From contig CAKULV010000002.1 of NCBI GenBank assembly GCA_934667425.1, positions 89,173 through 153,172 of the forward strand: a stretch of 64,000 nucleotides of DNA, written 5' to 3'. Each line of letters starts with the position of its first letter. Within the stretch, counting starts at the first letter, position 1. Positions 1 to 8,386 of this stretch are shown in pieces. The notes under the pieces are model-generated. The model ran no database searches, was not told the origin of the DNA, and worked only from the letters and a program-made list of their open reading frames with translations. The translations under genes and the position numbers were made by a program. Source of the stretch: an uncultured Kiritimatiellota bacterium. GTDB taxonomy: Bacteria > Verrucomicrobiota > Kiritimatiellia > RFP12 > UBA1067.

Positions 1-181
1 GAGCGATGCGTTCGTCACGCTTCACGCGCGCTTCCCCGGACGCAAGATGATCCGTCTGCCGCGGAAGGCTGATGTCTTTGACGTGTTCAACAGACGGAAG
101 GTTGCGGAAGGCGTGACGGAGTTCACGTTTGAGGCGCCGCTTCATTCCTCCTGGCTGTTTATGCTGGAGGAGTCGAAGTGA
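1..181 (+). CDS. C-terminal end of an unidentified protein (truncated by window edge)
   Basis: An open frame (codons in phase with position 2) runs from the window edge to a TGA at 179-181 and encodes the last 59 residues of a protein. The tail contains DVFNRRKVAEGVTEFTFEAP and ends in LEESK. The alternating beta-strand character resembles the all-beta C-terminal domains of secreted glycoside hydrolases, which would suit the following genes, but this fragment is too short to identify a family. The next gene starts about 40 bp downstream on the same strand, so the two may be co-transcribed. Confidence 0.6.
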   Translation, partial: SDAFVTLHARFPGRKMIRLPRKADVFDVFNRRKVAEGVTEFTFEAPLHSSWLFMLEESK

Positions 182-201
182 GGGGCCTTTTCGCCGAAAG
201 C

Positions 202-255
202 AAAGCAAAGGAGACGATCACAATGAAAAAAGCAAAGGAGACGATCACAATGAAA
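202..255 (+). repeat. 27-bp perfect tandem duplication carrying a ribosome-binding site and start codon
   Basis: Positions 202-228 and 229-255 are identical 27-bp copies. Each contains AAAGGAG followed after 9 nt by ATG (223 and 250). The unit length is a multiple of three, so both start codons are in the same frame and both can be used for the downstream surface-protein gene. Confidence 0.95.
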
Positions 256-3200
256 GCACCAGCGGTTGCAGTCCGCCTCTTGGCAGGCGTCTTGGCTCTC
301 TCGCGCGCCGTCGCGTGGGGGAGCGCGCATCCCGTCTACACGCTGGACGGCGACCACAAGAGCGCGGTGACGGATGCCGCGTGCTGGCTCGACGCGGAGG
401 GCAATCGCGGCGTCGCCGGCGCCGCGCTTGACCCGAACGGCGAATACCATACGCGCGACAGGCGCATCGACTTCCCCACCGGCAAGTTCCATCTCGACGT
501 CAAGGCCCTCCACCTCGGCGAGGTGGGCGGCGCCCGTGCGCAATCCTATTACGCCGGCCCGAACTACAACCAGGTCTTCGGCGTGCGCGGGGACGGCCTT
601 TTCCTGAACCGCGGCTTCTGCGGAATCCAGTGGCTGCCGTTCGAGATCTCCGACACGATCACCGTGCAGTCGCCCGAAGACGACCCGTTCAGGATCTACA
701 CGGCCTACGGCTATCCCGAGGGGCATGAGTGGTTCAGTCGCATGTTCGGCACGATCGCGGCGACGCTCAAGTCGGCGGCCGGGACGGAGCTCTGGCTTTA
801 CCATTCCGGCGACTCAAACTCGGCGACGAGCCCGAACACGACTTACGCCATCACGATTTCCGGCGACTGCTCCGCGTACTTCGGCACGCTGCGCGTCGGG
901 CGCGAGGACGAGGCGGGCGGACGGGTCACCAAGGTCCTGTTCGCGAACGACGGGCTTCCGGGCACCGTGAAGGTGACGAAGTCCGCCATCCTCGCGGCGG
1001 GCGTGAAGGGATATGATGTCGCCCGTCTCGTCCTTTCGGACGGCGCGACTCTGTCCAGCGACGGCGGCACGATCGCGGTCACGTCGTCCTTCGTGCAGGA
1101 CGGCACGGTTCGGGTGTCGCTCGACGGGATGACGCTGCCCAATGCCGAAAAGCTGGAGATTCGGGTGCTGACGGTGCCGGCGGGCGCGGCGCTTGACGTG
1201 GCGGGCTTCGCCTTGCAGGGAACCCCCGCCGGCGTGGCGACGGCGGGCCGGACGTTCGAGGTCGAGGCAAATGCGGACGGCACGAAGTCACTTGTCCTCC
1301 GCTACGCGCGCCCGACGGCCTACGTGAGCCCGGCGGGCAGCGACTCGGCGGACGGCGGCGACGAGGCGCATCCCTTCCGGACGCTCGCCTACGCCGTCTC
1401 GCGCCTGACGGACGGCGTCATCTACGTGGACGAGGGCACGTATGACCAGGAGCTGTGCGACGTCGATGACGGGACGGGGGCGGTGCCGACGGTGCAGTCG
1501 CGCGTCCACGTGCCGGCGAACGTCTTTCTCAAGTCGCTGAAGGGCGCGGAGCGGACGGTCATCGTCGGCGCGCCGCCGACGGCCGGCGGCAGGTCGGGTG
1601 CGGGCTCGACGCGGTGCGTCCGGCTTGACGCGGGCGCGGTGGTGCAGGGCTTCACGCTCACCGGCGGCCATGGCGACGCGGCGGGTGCGCAGGAGAACTT
1701 CCCGAACCGCTGCGGCGGCGCGGCGCACGGCGAGGAGACGAGCGTCGTCATGGACTGCATCATCACCAACAACTTCGCCAACTGGGGCGGCGCCGTCTAC
1801 GTCGGCAATTACGTGCGCTGCCGTTTCGCCGACAACACGGCGGGCGCGGGAGGCAAGTGCGCGTTCGCGCGCTCAAACCTCAAGACGCGCCTCTTCGACT
1901 CGATTGTCGCCGAATCGGGGACGGGGCAGGTGTCGATCTACCAGTATGTCGAGGCGTACAACTGCCACTTCACGGCGACGGAGTACACGACGCCTCACAC
2001 GGCCTGCAAGATGTACAACTGCGTCTTCTACAGCAACGACCCCAAAAATCCTCTTCAAGGAGGAGACAACGTCTATCGGCGGTGCGTCTTCGCGCGCTTG
2101 CCGCGGCCGGCGAACGAGGCGGGGGCGATGACCGACTGCCAGGAGATCGGCGACATCGCCCGGGCCTTTGACGCGAGTGGCTACCCCGTCGACAGGGACG
2201 GGCCGTGCGCCATTGACGCGGGCGACTACGCGGTCTACGCGGCGGCCTACCCGCGCGTGGCGGGCGGTCTCGACTATGTGGGCAATCCGCGCGTCAGCGG
2301 CAAGACCATCGACATCGGCGCGTTCGAGAGCTGCCGGCGCGACTGGTTCGTGAAGCCGGACGGCAGCGACGCGGCGGACGGGCTCACGGCGGACACGGCC
2401 TTCCAGACGCTCGCCAAGGCCGTCACGGCGGCACGGTCGGGCGACACGGTCTGGGCGCTCCCCGGCACCTACGCCAAGGGCTACGGCGACGCCGACGAAA
2501 CGAAGACGCGCTCGCGCGTCCACGTCCCCGCGTACGTGACGCTGCGCTCGACGGACGGCGCGGCGCAGACGACGATCGCGGGCGAGGCCCCGGCGGCCGG
2601 CGGCGACTTCGGCGATGGCGCGACGCGCGGCGCATTGCTCGAGCCTTACGCGACGCTGGTCGGCTTCACGGTGACGGGCGGGCACGTTCACACGGACGCG
2701 GACGACCTCTTCTTCGCCGAGAGCGCGGGCGGCGGCGTGCGCGGCTTCGAGGGGAGCGCGGCCATTGACTGCGTCTTCACGGGCAACACGGCCCGTCGCG
2801 GCGGCGGCGCCTACGGCGGCTCCTACGTGCGCTGCGCGTTCGCGGCGAACCGGGCGACGATCGGGCAGTGGTCCGGCCCGGACGTCTTCGGCATCCTTTC
2901 CGACGACGTGGAGAACAAGCGCAATTCCCGCACGCGCTGCTTTGACTGCCTTTTCACGGACGAGACGGAGGGCTACAACCACGTCTACCATTCGGCGCGC
3001 CTCTACAACTGCACGTTCACGAGCGCGAAGCGCGGCGGCCCGCAGCTCCAATGCCAGATGTACAACTGCCTTCTGCGGACGAAGGACGGGCTGATCGGGA
3101 AAGACCAGGTCTTCGACCACTGCGTCCTTGCCATGACGCCGTCCGGTTTTACCACCGGCTCCATGACCGACTGCGAGGTCACGGGCCTTGACGCGGCCCT

Positions 3201-3726
3201 TGACGCGGACTATCGCCCGACGGCCGGCTGCGCGGCGATCGACAGGGGCGTGTACGAGACCTATCTCGCGGCATGGGACGAGGCCGGCCTCAGCCACGCC
3301 TACCTTGGCCGGGACTTCATGGGCGGCCAGCGCGTCTACGGCGGGCAGATTGACGTCGGCTGCGGCGAGCATGACCTGCGCGCGGACGTCGCCGCCGCCT
3401 TCCGCCGGGTCACGGTCAGGGAGATGGGCGCGGGCGTGACGCTCGTCGGCGGGCGCCCCCGGCTCCACGACGGGGAGGAGATCTCCCTTGACTGGCATCT
3501 CGAGGGCCGGGGCGGCTTCGTCGAGTGCGTGCTTGAGGGTACGGGGGCGCTGACGGTCTATAGCGGCGAGACTCCGCTCGTCACGCTTACCGCGACGGGA
3601 ACGGCCGCGATCCCGGCCGGCCTGTCTTCGGCCGATGTCCGATTCGTATTCGAGTCTGCCGAGGGCGGGACGGCCACGGTCCAGGCGATGCGCCGTGACT
3701 GCGGCACGCTGCTAATCGTGCGCTGA
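223..3726 (+). CDS. Secreted surface protein with two parallel beta-helix (DUF1565-like) repeats
   Basis: Predicted 1167-residue exported protein of unknown function. The N-terminus has a basic then hydrophobic signal peptide (VRLLAGVLALSRAVA). The central part is an internal duplication: each half begins with a DUF1565/pectate-lyase-fold signature (YVSPAGSDSADGG near residue 367 and WFVKPDGSDAADG near residue 708), followed by matching RVHVPA, GFTLTGGH/GFTVTGGH and MTDC segments, and many short YNC or DC turns typical of right-handed beta-helices. The last roughly 120 residues form a separate beta-rich domain. No catalytic residues could be assigned, so it may be a polymorphic surface adhesin or a carbohydrate-binding protein. 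The start is ambiguous between ATG 223 and ATG 250, because the ribosome-binding site and start are duplicated; a GTG at 178 overlapping the previous stop is less likely. Confidence 0.85.
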   Translation: MKKAKETITMKAPAVAVRLLAGVLALSRAVAWGSAHPVYTLDGDHKSAVTDAACWLDAEGNRGVAGAALDPNGEYHTRDRRIDFPTGKFHLDVKALHLGEVGGARAQSYYAGPNYNQVFGVRGDGLFLNRGFCGIQWLPFEISDTITVQSPEDDPFRIYTAYGYPEGHEWFSRMFGTIAATLKSAAGTELWLYHSGDSNSATSPNTTYAITISGDCSAYFGTLRVGREDEAGGRVTKVLFANDGLPGTVKVTKSAILAAGVKGYDVARLVLSDGATLSSDGGTIAVTSSFVQDGTVRVSLDGMTLPNAEKLEIRVLTVPAGAALDVAGFALQGTPAGVATAGRTFEVEANADGTKSLVLRYARPTAYVSPAGSDSADGGDEAHPFRTLAYAVSRLTDGVIYVDEGTYDQELCDVDDGTGAVPTVQSRVHVPANVFLKSLKGAERTVIVGAPPTAGGRSGAGSTRCVRLDAGAVVQGFTLTGGHGDAAGAQENFPNRCGGAAHGEETSVVMDCIITNNFANWGGAVYVGNYVRCRFADNTAGAGGKCAFARSNLKTRLFDSIVAESGTGQVSIYQYVEAYNCHFTATEYTTPHTACKMYNCVFYSNDPKNPLQGGDNVYRRCVFARLPRPANEAGAMTDCQEIGDIARAFDASGYPVDRDGPCAIDAGDYAVYAAAYPRVAGGLDYVGNPRVSGKTIDIGAFESCRRDWFVKPDGSDAADGLTADTAFQTLAKAVTAARSGDTVWALPGTYAKGYGDADETKTRSRVHVPAYVTLRSTDGAAQTTIAGEAPAAGGDFGDGATRGALLEPYATLVGFTVTGGHVHTDADDLFFAESAGGGVRGFEGSAAIDCVFTGNTARRGGGAYGGSYVRCAFAANRATIGQWSGPDVFGILSDDVENKRNSRTRCFDCLFTDETEGYNHVYHSARLYNCTFTSAKRGGPQLQCQMYNCLLRTKDGLIGKDQVFDHCVLAMTPSGFTTGSMTDCEVTGLDAALDADYRPTAGCAAIDRGVYETYLAAWDEAGLSHAYLGRDFMGGQRVYGGQIDVGCGEHDLRADVAAAFRRVTVREMGAGVTLVGGRPRLHDGEEISLDWHLEGRGGFVECVLEGTGALTVYSGETPLVTLTATGTAAIPAGLSSADVRFVFESAEGGTATVQAMRRDCGTLLIVR

Positions 3727-3763
3727 ATGAGTCCGGCGCGCTCCCGACGGCCGCCAGCCAGCA

Positions 3764-6700
3764 ATGATGAAGAAGAGCCAGCTTTCCCTGCCGTTCGCGG
3801 CGGCCATGTCAATGGCCGCCCACGCGGCCTTTCCCGCGGACTGGATTTCCGCGACGGACTTTCGGCGGACGCTGGAGCCGACTTCGTTCTGCCGCGCAGT
3901 CACCAACCGGGCCCCTGTCGCAAACGCGGTATGGCGGACGTCTGGGCTTGGCGTCTACTGTGCGTTCGTCAACGGCGTTGAGGTCGGCGGCTTCCTGAAG
4001 CCGGGATTCACGCATTTCAGCAAGTGCCGCCATGTCTATTCCTTCGATGTGACAGGCAAGTTGAAGCGAGCGGCGCAGGCGGTCAATGTGCTGTCGGCCA
4101 CGGTCACGGCGGGCTGGTGGCGAGACGAAATCGTGGAGTCCAGCAACCCGGATGCGCTGCCGTTTGAGGATGAGCTGGGCGTTCCTGACGATGTGCTGGG
4201 GGCGTATCACAGACGCCTTGAGCGGAATGTTCCGGAAGATGCCGACAACGCATTCTGGGGTGAGCTGGCGGTCGAGTATGCGGATGGCACGAAGGAGACT
4301 TTCGGGACCGACGTGACGTGGGGCGCCGCACGCGCCGGCGCGCTTCGTTCGGCCTCCATCTACGACGGCGAGACGTATGACGCGCGCGTTTGCGAGGACT
4401 GGCGACGGACGGGACGCACCGGCGGATGGCCCAGGGCGAAACGCGACTTCCAGTTCCGGGGCGAGATGCGTCCTGCGTCTGCGCCTGTCGTCCTGCGCGA
4501 GGATCTTGCGTTCGAGCCGCGAGAGCTGCATCTCGTGCGCGGGGCGGTGGGCGTTTCGTCCAACTCCTACGGCATTGCGCGTACCGTTGCGTTCTTTGAC
4601 GACGGGGAGGCGATTCGCATTCGCCCCGGAGAGGAGCTGGTGGTGGATTTCGGGCAGAACGCGGCGGCCGTATGCGACTTCGACGTGGAGGGGGCGGCCG
4701 GTTGCGAGATGTCGGTGCGCCATGCCGAGATGCTGAACGAGGGCGGCGGAGCGAAGGGCCGGGGCAATGACGGGCCGGAGGGGACGCCCTATGTGGCGAA
4801 CCTTCGTGGCATCCCGGCGGCGATTCGCTACACGATGAAGGCTGGCCGCCAGCGGTATCGGCCAGCCTATTCGTTTTTCGGATTCCGGTACATTGGCATC
4901 CGCGCTAGCGCGCCGATGGTTCTCCATCGCGTGCGGAGCGTGCCAGTGACGTCGGTCACCCGCGAGATGGAGACGGGCTCGCTGGCGACGGGGGTCCCCG
5001 CCGTCAACCGGCTGGTCTCCAACATCCGCTGGGGAATGTACTCGAACTACCTCTCGGTGCCGACGGACTGTCCGCAGCGCAACGAGCGCGTCGGCTGGTC
5101 GGGGGACACGCTCGCGTTCCTCGGCGCGGCCGTATACAACGCCGATGTGTACGGCTTCCTCTCGAAGTGGCTCGCCGACATGCGCGACGCGCAGCGCGCG
5201 GACGGCGCCTACCGGGCCGTCGCGCCGCCGGGCCTCTGCGGAAGCGACCGGGGCATGAGCGGCTGGGCGGACGCCGGGGTGCTCGTCACGCATCGCCTCT
5301 GGACGCGCTACGGCGACATCTCGGTCGTGCGGGAGAACTGGACGGCGATGGAGCGCTACCTCGAGTGCCTCGTCGGGAACGGCGGACATCTCACGAACCG
5401 TACCGGCGACTGGCTTTCATACGAGAAAAACGACGAGCCCGTGAAGAGGCTCATCGCCGACGCCCTCTTCTTCGAGGACGCGCGCCGGATGGCGGAGATG
5501 GCCGGCGCGCTCGGCAAGGCGGACGCCGCGCGGCGCTACCGCCGGCTGGCGGACGCGCTGCGCGGGACGTGGCGCGCGCGCCACCTGGACGCGGCCGGCG
5601 AGGTGCGCGAGGACGTGCGGACGCAGACGACCCTCGCGTACGCCATGAAGGAGGGCCTTGTCGAGGGTGCGGCGCGCGCGGCCACGGTGCGGCAGCTCGT
5701 CGCGAACATCCATGCGCACGGAGATCGGCTCCAGACGGGCTTTCTCGGCACTGCGCATCTTCTGGACGTCCTTTCCGACAACGGGGCGCATGAACTTGCG
5801 GTGACGCTCCTGCTTCAGCGCAAGGAGCCAAGCTGGCTGTATTCGGTAGATCAGGGCGCGACGACGATCTGGGAGCGCTGGAACAGCTATACCAGGGAAC
5901 GAGGGTTCGGGCCGGTCAAGATGAACAGCTTTAACCACTACGCCTATGGGGCGGTCCTGGGGTGGATGTACTCTTCGCTGGCGGGGATTCGCGAGGATCC
6001 GGAGTCGCCTGGGATGGACTGCTTTGAACTGCGGCCGCGTCCGGATGCGCGTCTTGGGCGGGTCGCCGCAAGGTATCGTACCCGGCACGGGGTCATCGAG
6101 AGCGCGTGGCGATATGAATCGGATGGTTCGCTCGTCTGGCGGTACACGATCCCGACGGGTTCGAAGGCGAAGGTCTATGTGCCTGGCGACGAGGTGGCGA
6201 AGCTTTGCGAGGCCGGGACCCGCGAGGAGCGGGTTGTCTTGTCTTCGGCGGAGCGGATTCGTCCGATCGGCGGGCTGACGAAGGTTTTCACTTCGGCGCT
6301 GGCGCTCACTTGCGTCGCGGACGGCAGACTTGATCTCGATGCGTCGCTTCGGGTTTACCTCGGACGGGAAGTCCCGGAGGTGACGGTTCGGCAGGCGCTT
6401 TCCTGCACATCGGGATTGCGGAAAGGCCATGCCCGCTATCCGGCGAATGCGCTGACTGTCGATGAATGCTTTGGGCTGGCTGCCAGGGAGCGGCTTGAGT
6501 CTGCGCCGGGGACTGCATTCGAATATGGGCCATGGGGATATTGCCTCGTTGCCAAGACGATAGAGATCGTGACCGGGAAGCCTTTCGCCGAGGCGCTGGA
6601 ATCGAGGATCTTGAAACCATATGGCCTTACGGATACGACTTTCAATCCCAAAGCCGGGCAGCGGCTTCGCATCGCCGCGGCGGATCGGAAGTATGCGTGG

Positions 6701-7027
6701 CTCAAAGTGCCGGAAACGGACGACTGCGAGTGGTGCGCGGCGGACTGCGGGCTGTTCTCGACCGAGGGCGATCTCCTGCGTTTTGGGAATGCCTTGTCGT
6801 CCGACCCGCGCATGCGCCCGCTCTTCGAGAAGCAGACGCCGCCAGGCGTTGAACGCGCCTTCAGCTTCGGCCTGAACCTGCTGCCGTCCGGCGAGGCGTT
6901 CTTCCGCTCAGCCTCCGGATGCGAACTCCGCGCAAGGTTCGGGTCTGGGCGCCAAGGCTTTCGCCGCGATGCGGCGCACCGCCGGCAGGCTTCGCCTTCC
7001 GCTCGGCAGGCGGCGGATGTGCTATAA
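3764..7027 (+). CDS. Secreted GH78 alpha-L-rhamnosidase fused to a degenerate beta-lactamase/serine-hydrolase domain
   Basis: 1087-residue exported enzyme predicted to release terminal alpha-L-rhamnose from glycans. A signal peptide (KKSQLSLPFAAAMSMAAHAA) is followed by GH78 beta domains and the (alpha/alpha)6 catalytic domain with the family signature TDCPQRNERVGWSGD starting at residue 434. From about residue 824 the protein continues into a PF00144-like class C beta-lactamase/penicillin-binding fold (RIRPIGGLTK, VFTSALALTCVADGRLDLD, LSCTSGL). In that domain the SxxK serine is glycine (G837-L-T-K840) and the YxN motif is Y921-G-P923, so it should be catalytically dead. The last 40 or so residues are arginine-rich and run to a TAA embedded in the gltX promoter; a frameshift near 6940 is possible. 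It lies 37 bp after the beta-helix protein gene and may be co-transcribed with it. Confidence 0.88.
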   Translation: MMKKSQLSLPFAAAMSMAAHAAFPADWISATDFRRTLEPTSFCRAVTNRAPVANAVWRTSGLGVYCAFVNGVEVGGFLKPGFTHFSKCRHVYSFDVTGKLKRAAQAVNVLSATVTAGWWRDEIVESSNPDALPFEDELGVPDDVLGAYHRRLERNVPEDADNAFWGELAVEYADGTKETFGTDVTWGAARAGALRSASIYDGETYDARVCEDWRRTGRTGGWPRAKRDFQFRGEMRPASAPVVLREDLAFEPRELHLVRGAVGVSSNSYGIARTVAFFDDGEAIRIRPGEELVVDFGQNAAAVCDFDVEGAAGCEMSVRHAEMLNEGGGAKGRGNDGPEGTPYVANLRGIPAAIRYTMKAGRQRYRPAYSFFGFRYIGIRASAPMVLHRVRSVPVTSVTREMETGSLATGVPAVNRLVSNIRWGMYSNYLSVPTDCPQRNERVGWSGDTLAFLGAAVYNADVYGFLSKWLADMRDAQRADGAYRAVAPPGLCGSDRGMSGWADAGVLVTHRLWTRYGDISVVRENWTAMERYLECLVGNGGHLTNRTGDWLSYEKNDEPVKRLIADALFFEDARRMAEMAGALGKADAARRYRRLADALRGTWRARHLDAAGEVREDVRTQTTLAYAMKEGLVEGAARAATVRQLVANIHAHGDRLQTGFLGTAHLLDVLSDNGAHELAVTLLLQRKEPSWLYSVDQGATTIWERWNSYTRERGFGPVKMNSFNHYAYGAVLGWMYSSLAGIREDPESPGMDCFELRPRPDARLGRVAARYRTRHGVIESAWRYESDGSLVWRYTIPTGSKAKVYVPGDEVAKLCEAGTREERVVLSSAERIRPIGGLTKVFTSALALTCVADGRLDLDASLRVYLGREVPEVTVRQALSCTSGLRKGHARYPANALTVDECFGLAARERLESAPGTAFEYGPWGYCLVAKTIEIVTGKPFAEALESRILKPYGLTDTTFNPKAGQRLRIAAADRKYAWLKVPETDDCEWCAADCGLFSTEGDLLRFGNALSSDPRMRPLFEKQTPPGVERAFSFGLNLLPSGEAFFRSASGCELRARFGSGRQGFRRDAAHRRQASPSARQAADVL

Positions 7028-7028
7028 T
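7020..7028 (+). promoter_or_regulatory. Extended -10 promoter of gltX (leaderless)
   Basis: TGCTATAAT, an extended -10 (TGn-TATAAT) with no recognisable -35, ends 7 nt before the gltX ATG at 7036. Transcription would therefore begin at or next to the start codon, and no Shine-Dalgarno is present. The -10 contains the TAA stop of the preceding gene. Confidence 0.75.
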
Positions 7029-7035
7029 ACCGGCC

Positions 7036-8364
7036 ATGGAAGAAATAAGAGTCAGGTTCGCCCCGTCACCGACGGGAAAGGTTCACATAGGCAACATACG
7101 CGCCGCAATCTACAACTGGCTGTATGCCAGGCATGTGGGCGGCAAGTTCCTCCTCCGCGTCGAGGATACGGATCTCGAGCGCTCGACGCCGGAGGCGATA
7201 CAGACCCTGCTTGAATGCATGGATTGGCTCGGCCTCAACTATGACGAGCCTGTCTTTTACCAGACCAAGAACGTAAAGCGCCATCTTGAATGCGTGGAGA
7301 AGCTGCTTGCGGACGGCCGCGCCTACAAGTGCGAGAGGACGTCCCGCGACGGCAAGACCGGCACCGTCGTCATGTTCCGCATGCCCAAGGATGGCGTGAT
7401 CGAGTATGACGACATAGTCAAGGGACACATGGCCAAGAAGGCCGAGGACATCCAGGATTTCGCGATCGTCCGTTCCGACGGGTCGCCGATTTTCCACCTG
7501 GCCAACGTGGTGGACGACATAGACCAGCGCGTCACGCACATCATTCGCGGCGACGACCACGTGGAGAACACGTTCAAGCACATCGAGCTTTTCAAGGCCC
7601 TTGGAGCGGAGCCGCCAAAGTACGGCCACCTCTCGATGATCGTGAATGCGCAGGGCAAGCCGTACTCCAAGCGCGACGGCGCGGCGTTCGTCGGGGAGTT
7701 CCGCGAGCAGGGATATCTGCCGGAGGCGCTTTTCAACTATCTGCTTCTTCTCGGGTGGAACCCCGGCGACGACAGGGAAGTCCTCACGAGGGACGAAATG
7801 GTCAAACTGTTCACCCTCGAGTCCGTGCACGTCACCGCCGCGAAGTTCGACATCAAGAAGCTCCAGTGGATGAACGCCGAATACATCAAGCGCATTCCGC
7901 GCGAGGAGTTCGCTGCGGAACTGAAGCGCCGCATTGCGGCTGGAGGATATGACCTTTCCGGATTCGGCGATGCATCCTTCAACTGGGGATTGCTTGTCGA
8001 CCAGCTCCAGGTGCGCACGAAGTTCCTCGGCGACATCCCGGGCAACTGCGCCTATTTCTTCACCGAAGACTATCCGTTCGACGAGAAGGCCGTGGAGAAG
8101 CGCCTGAAGAAGGATGGCGTGAAGGAACTCCTGCTGGATCTCGCGGACAGGTTCGAGGGGATCGGGCAGTTCTCGGCGGCGTCCTGCGAGGCGATGGTCA
8201 AGGATCTTTCCCAGGGCAACGGCATGGGGCCGTGGGTGCATCCGATACGCGTCGCGGTCTCAGGCCGCATGGAAGGCCCCGGGCTCTTCGAGATGCTGGA
8301 GCTCCTTGGCCGCGAGCGCACCGTGGCGCGTCTCCGTTCGGCGGCAGAACGATTCTGCTCCTGA
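7036..8364 (+). CDS. gltX: Glutamate--tRNA ligase
   Basis: 442-residue class I aminoacyl-tRNA synthetase that charges tRNA-Glu in the cytoplasm. The N-terminus has VRFAPSPTGKVHIGNIRAA with the HIGH-type ATP motif (HIGN), then the zinc-region-free catalytic core (RVEDTD, RGDDHVENT) and a KMSKS-type loop seen as YSKRDG. The C-terminal anticodon-binding helical domain is shorter than in E. coli GltX (471 residues) but otherwise complete. The ATG at 7036 is chosen because the protein begins directly with the conserved first strand and a TATAAT box lies just upstream; an in-frame extension to 6919 would overlap the previous gene and the promoter. Whether it is discriminating (Glu only) or also charges tRNA-Gln cannot be told here. 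Confidence 0.95.
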   Translation: MEEIRVRFAPSPTGKVHIGNIRAAIYNWLYARHVGGKFLLRVEDTDLERSTPEAIQTLLECMDWLGLNYDEPVFYQTKNVKRHLECVEKLLADGRAYKCERTSRDGKTGTVVMFRMPKDGVIEYDDIVKGHMAKKAEDIQDFAIVRSDGSPIFHLANVVDDIDQRVTHIIRGDDHVENTFKHIELFKALGAEPPKYGHLSMIVNAQGKPYSKRDGAAFVGEFREQGYLPEALFNYLLLLGWNPGDDREVLTRDEMVKLFTLESVHVTAAKFDIKKLQWMNAEYIKRIPREEFAAELKRRIAAGGYDLSGFGDASFNWGLLVDQLQVRTKFLGDIPGNCAYFFTEDYPFDEKAVEKRLKKDGVKELLLDLADRFEGIGQFSAASCEAMVKDLSQGNGMGPWVHPIRVAVSGRMEGPGLFEMLELLGRERTVARLRSAAERFCS

Positions 8365-8386
8365 CCAGGCAAGGATTAATACGGCA

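Noticed and set aside
1873..3498. Long open frame (541 codons) on the minus strand inside the beta-helix protein gene
   Set aside because: High GC makes long antisense frames common; it has no ribosome-binding site, repetitive Ala/Arg/Val composition and no recognisable domain, while the plus strand has a signal peptide and repeats.
3809..5389. Minus-strand 526-codon frame opposite the GH78 gene at 3764
   Set aside because: It is antisense to clear GH78 motifs, Arg/His-rich and without a start signal.
6919..7035. Extending gltX upstream to an ATG at 6919
   Set aside because: The extension overlaps the preceding gene and its promoter; synthetase homology starts exactly at ATG 7036.
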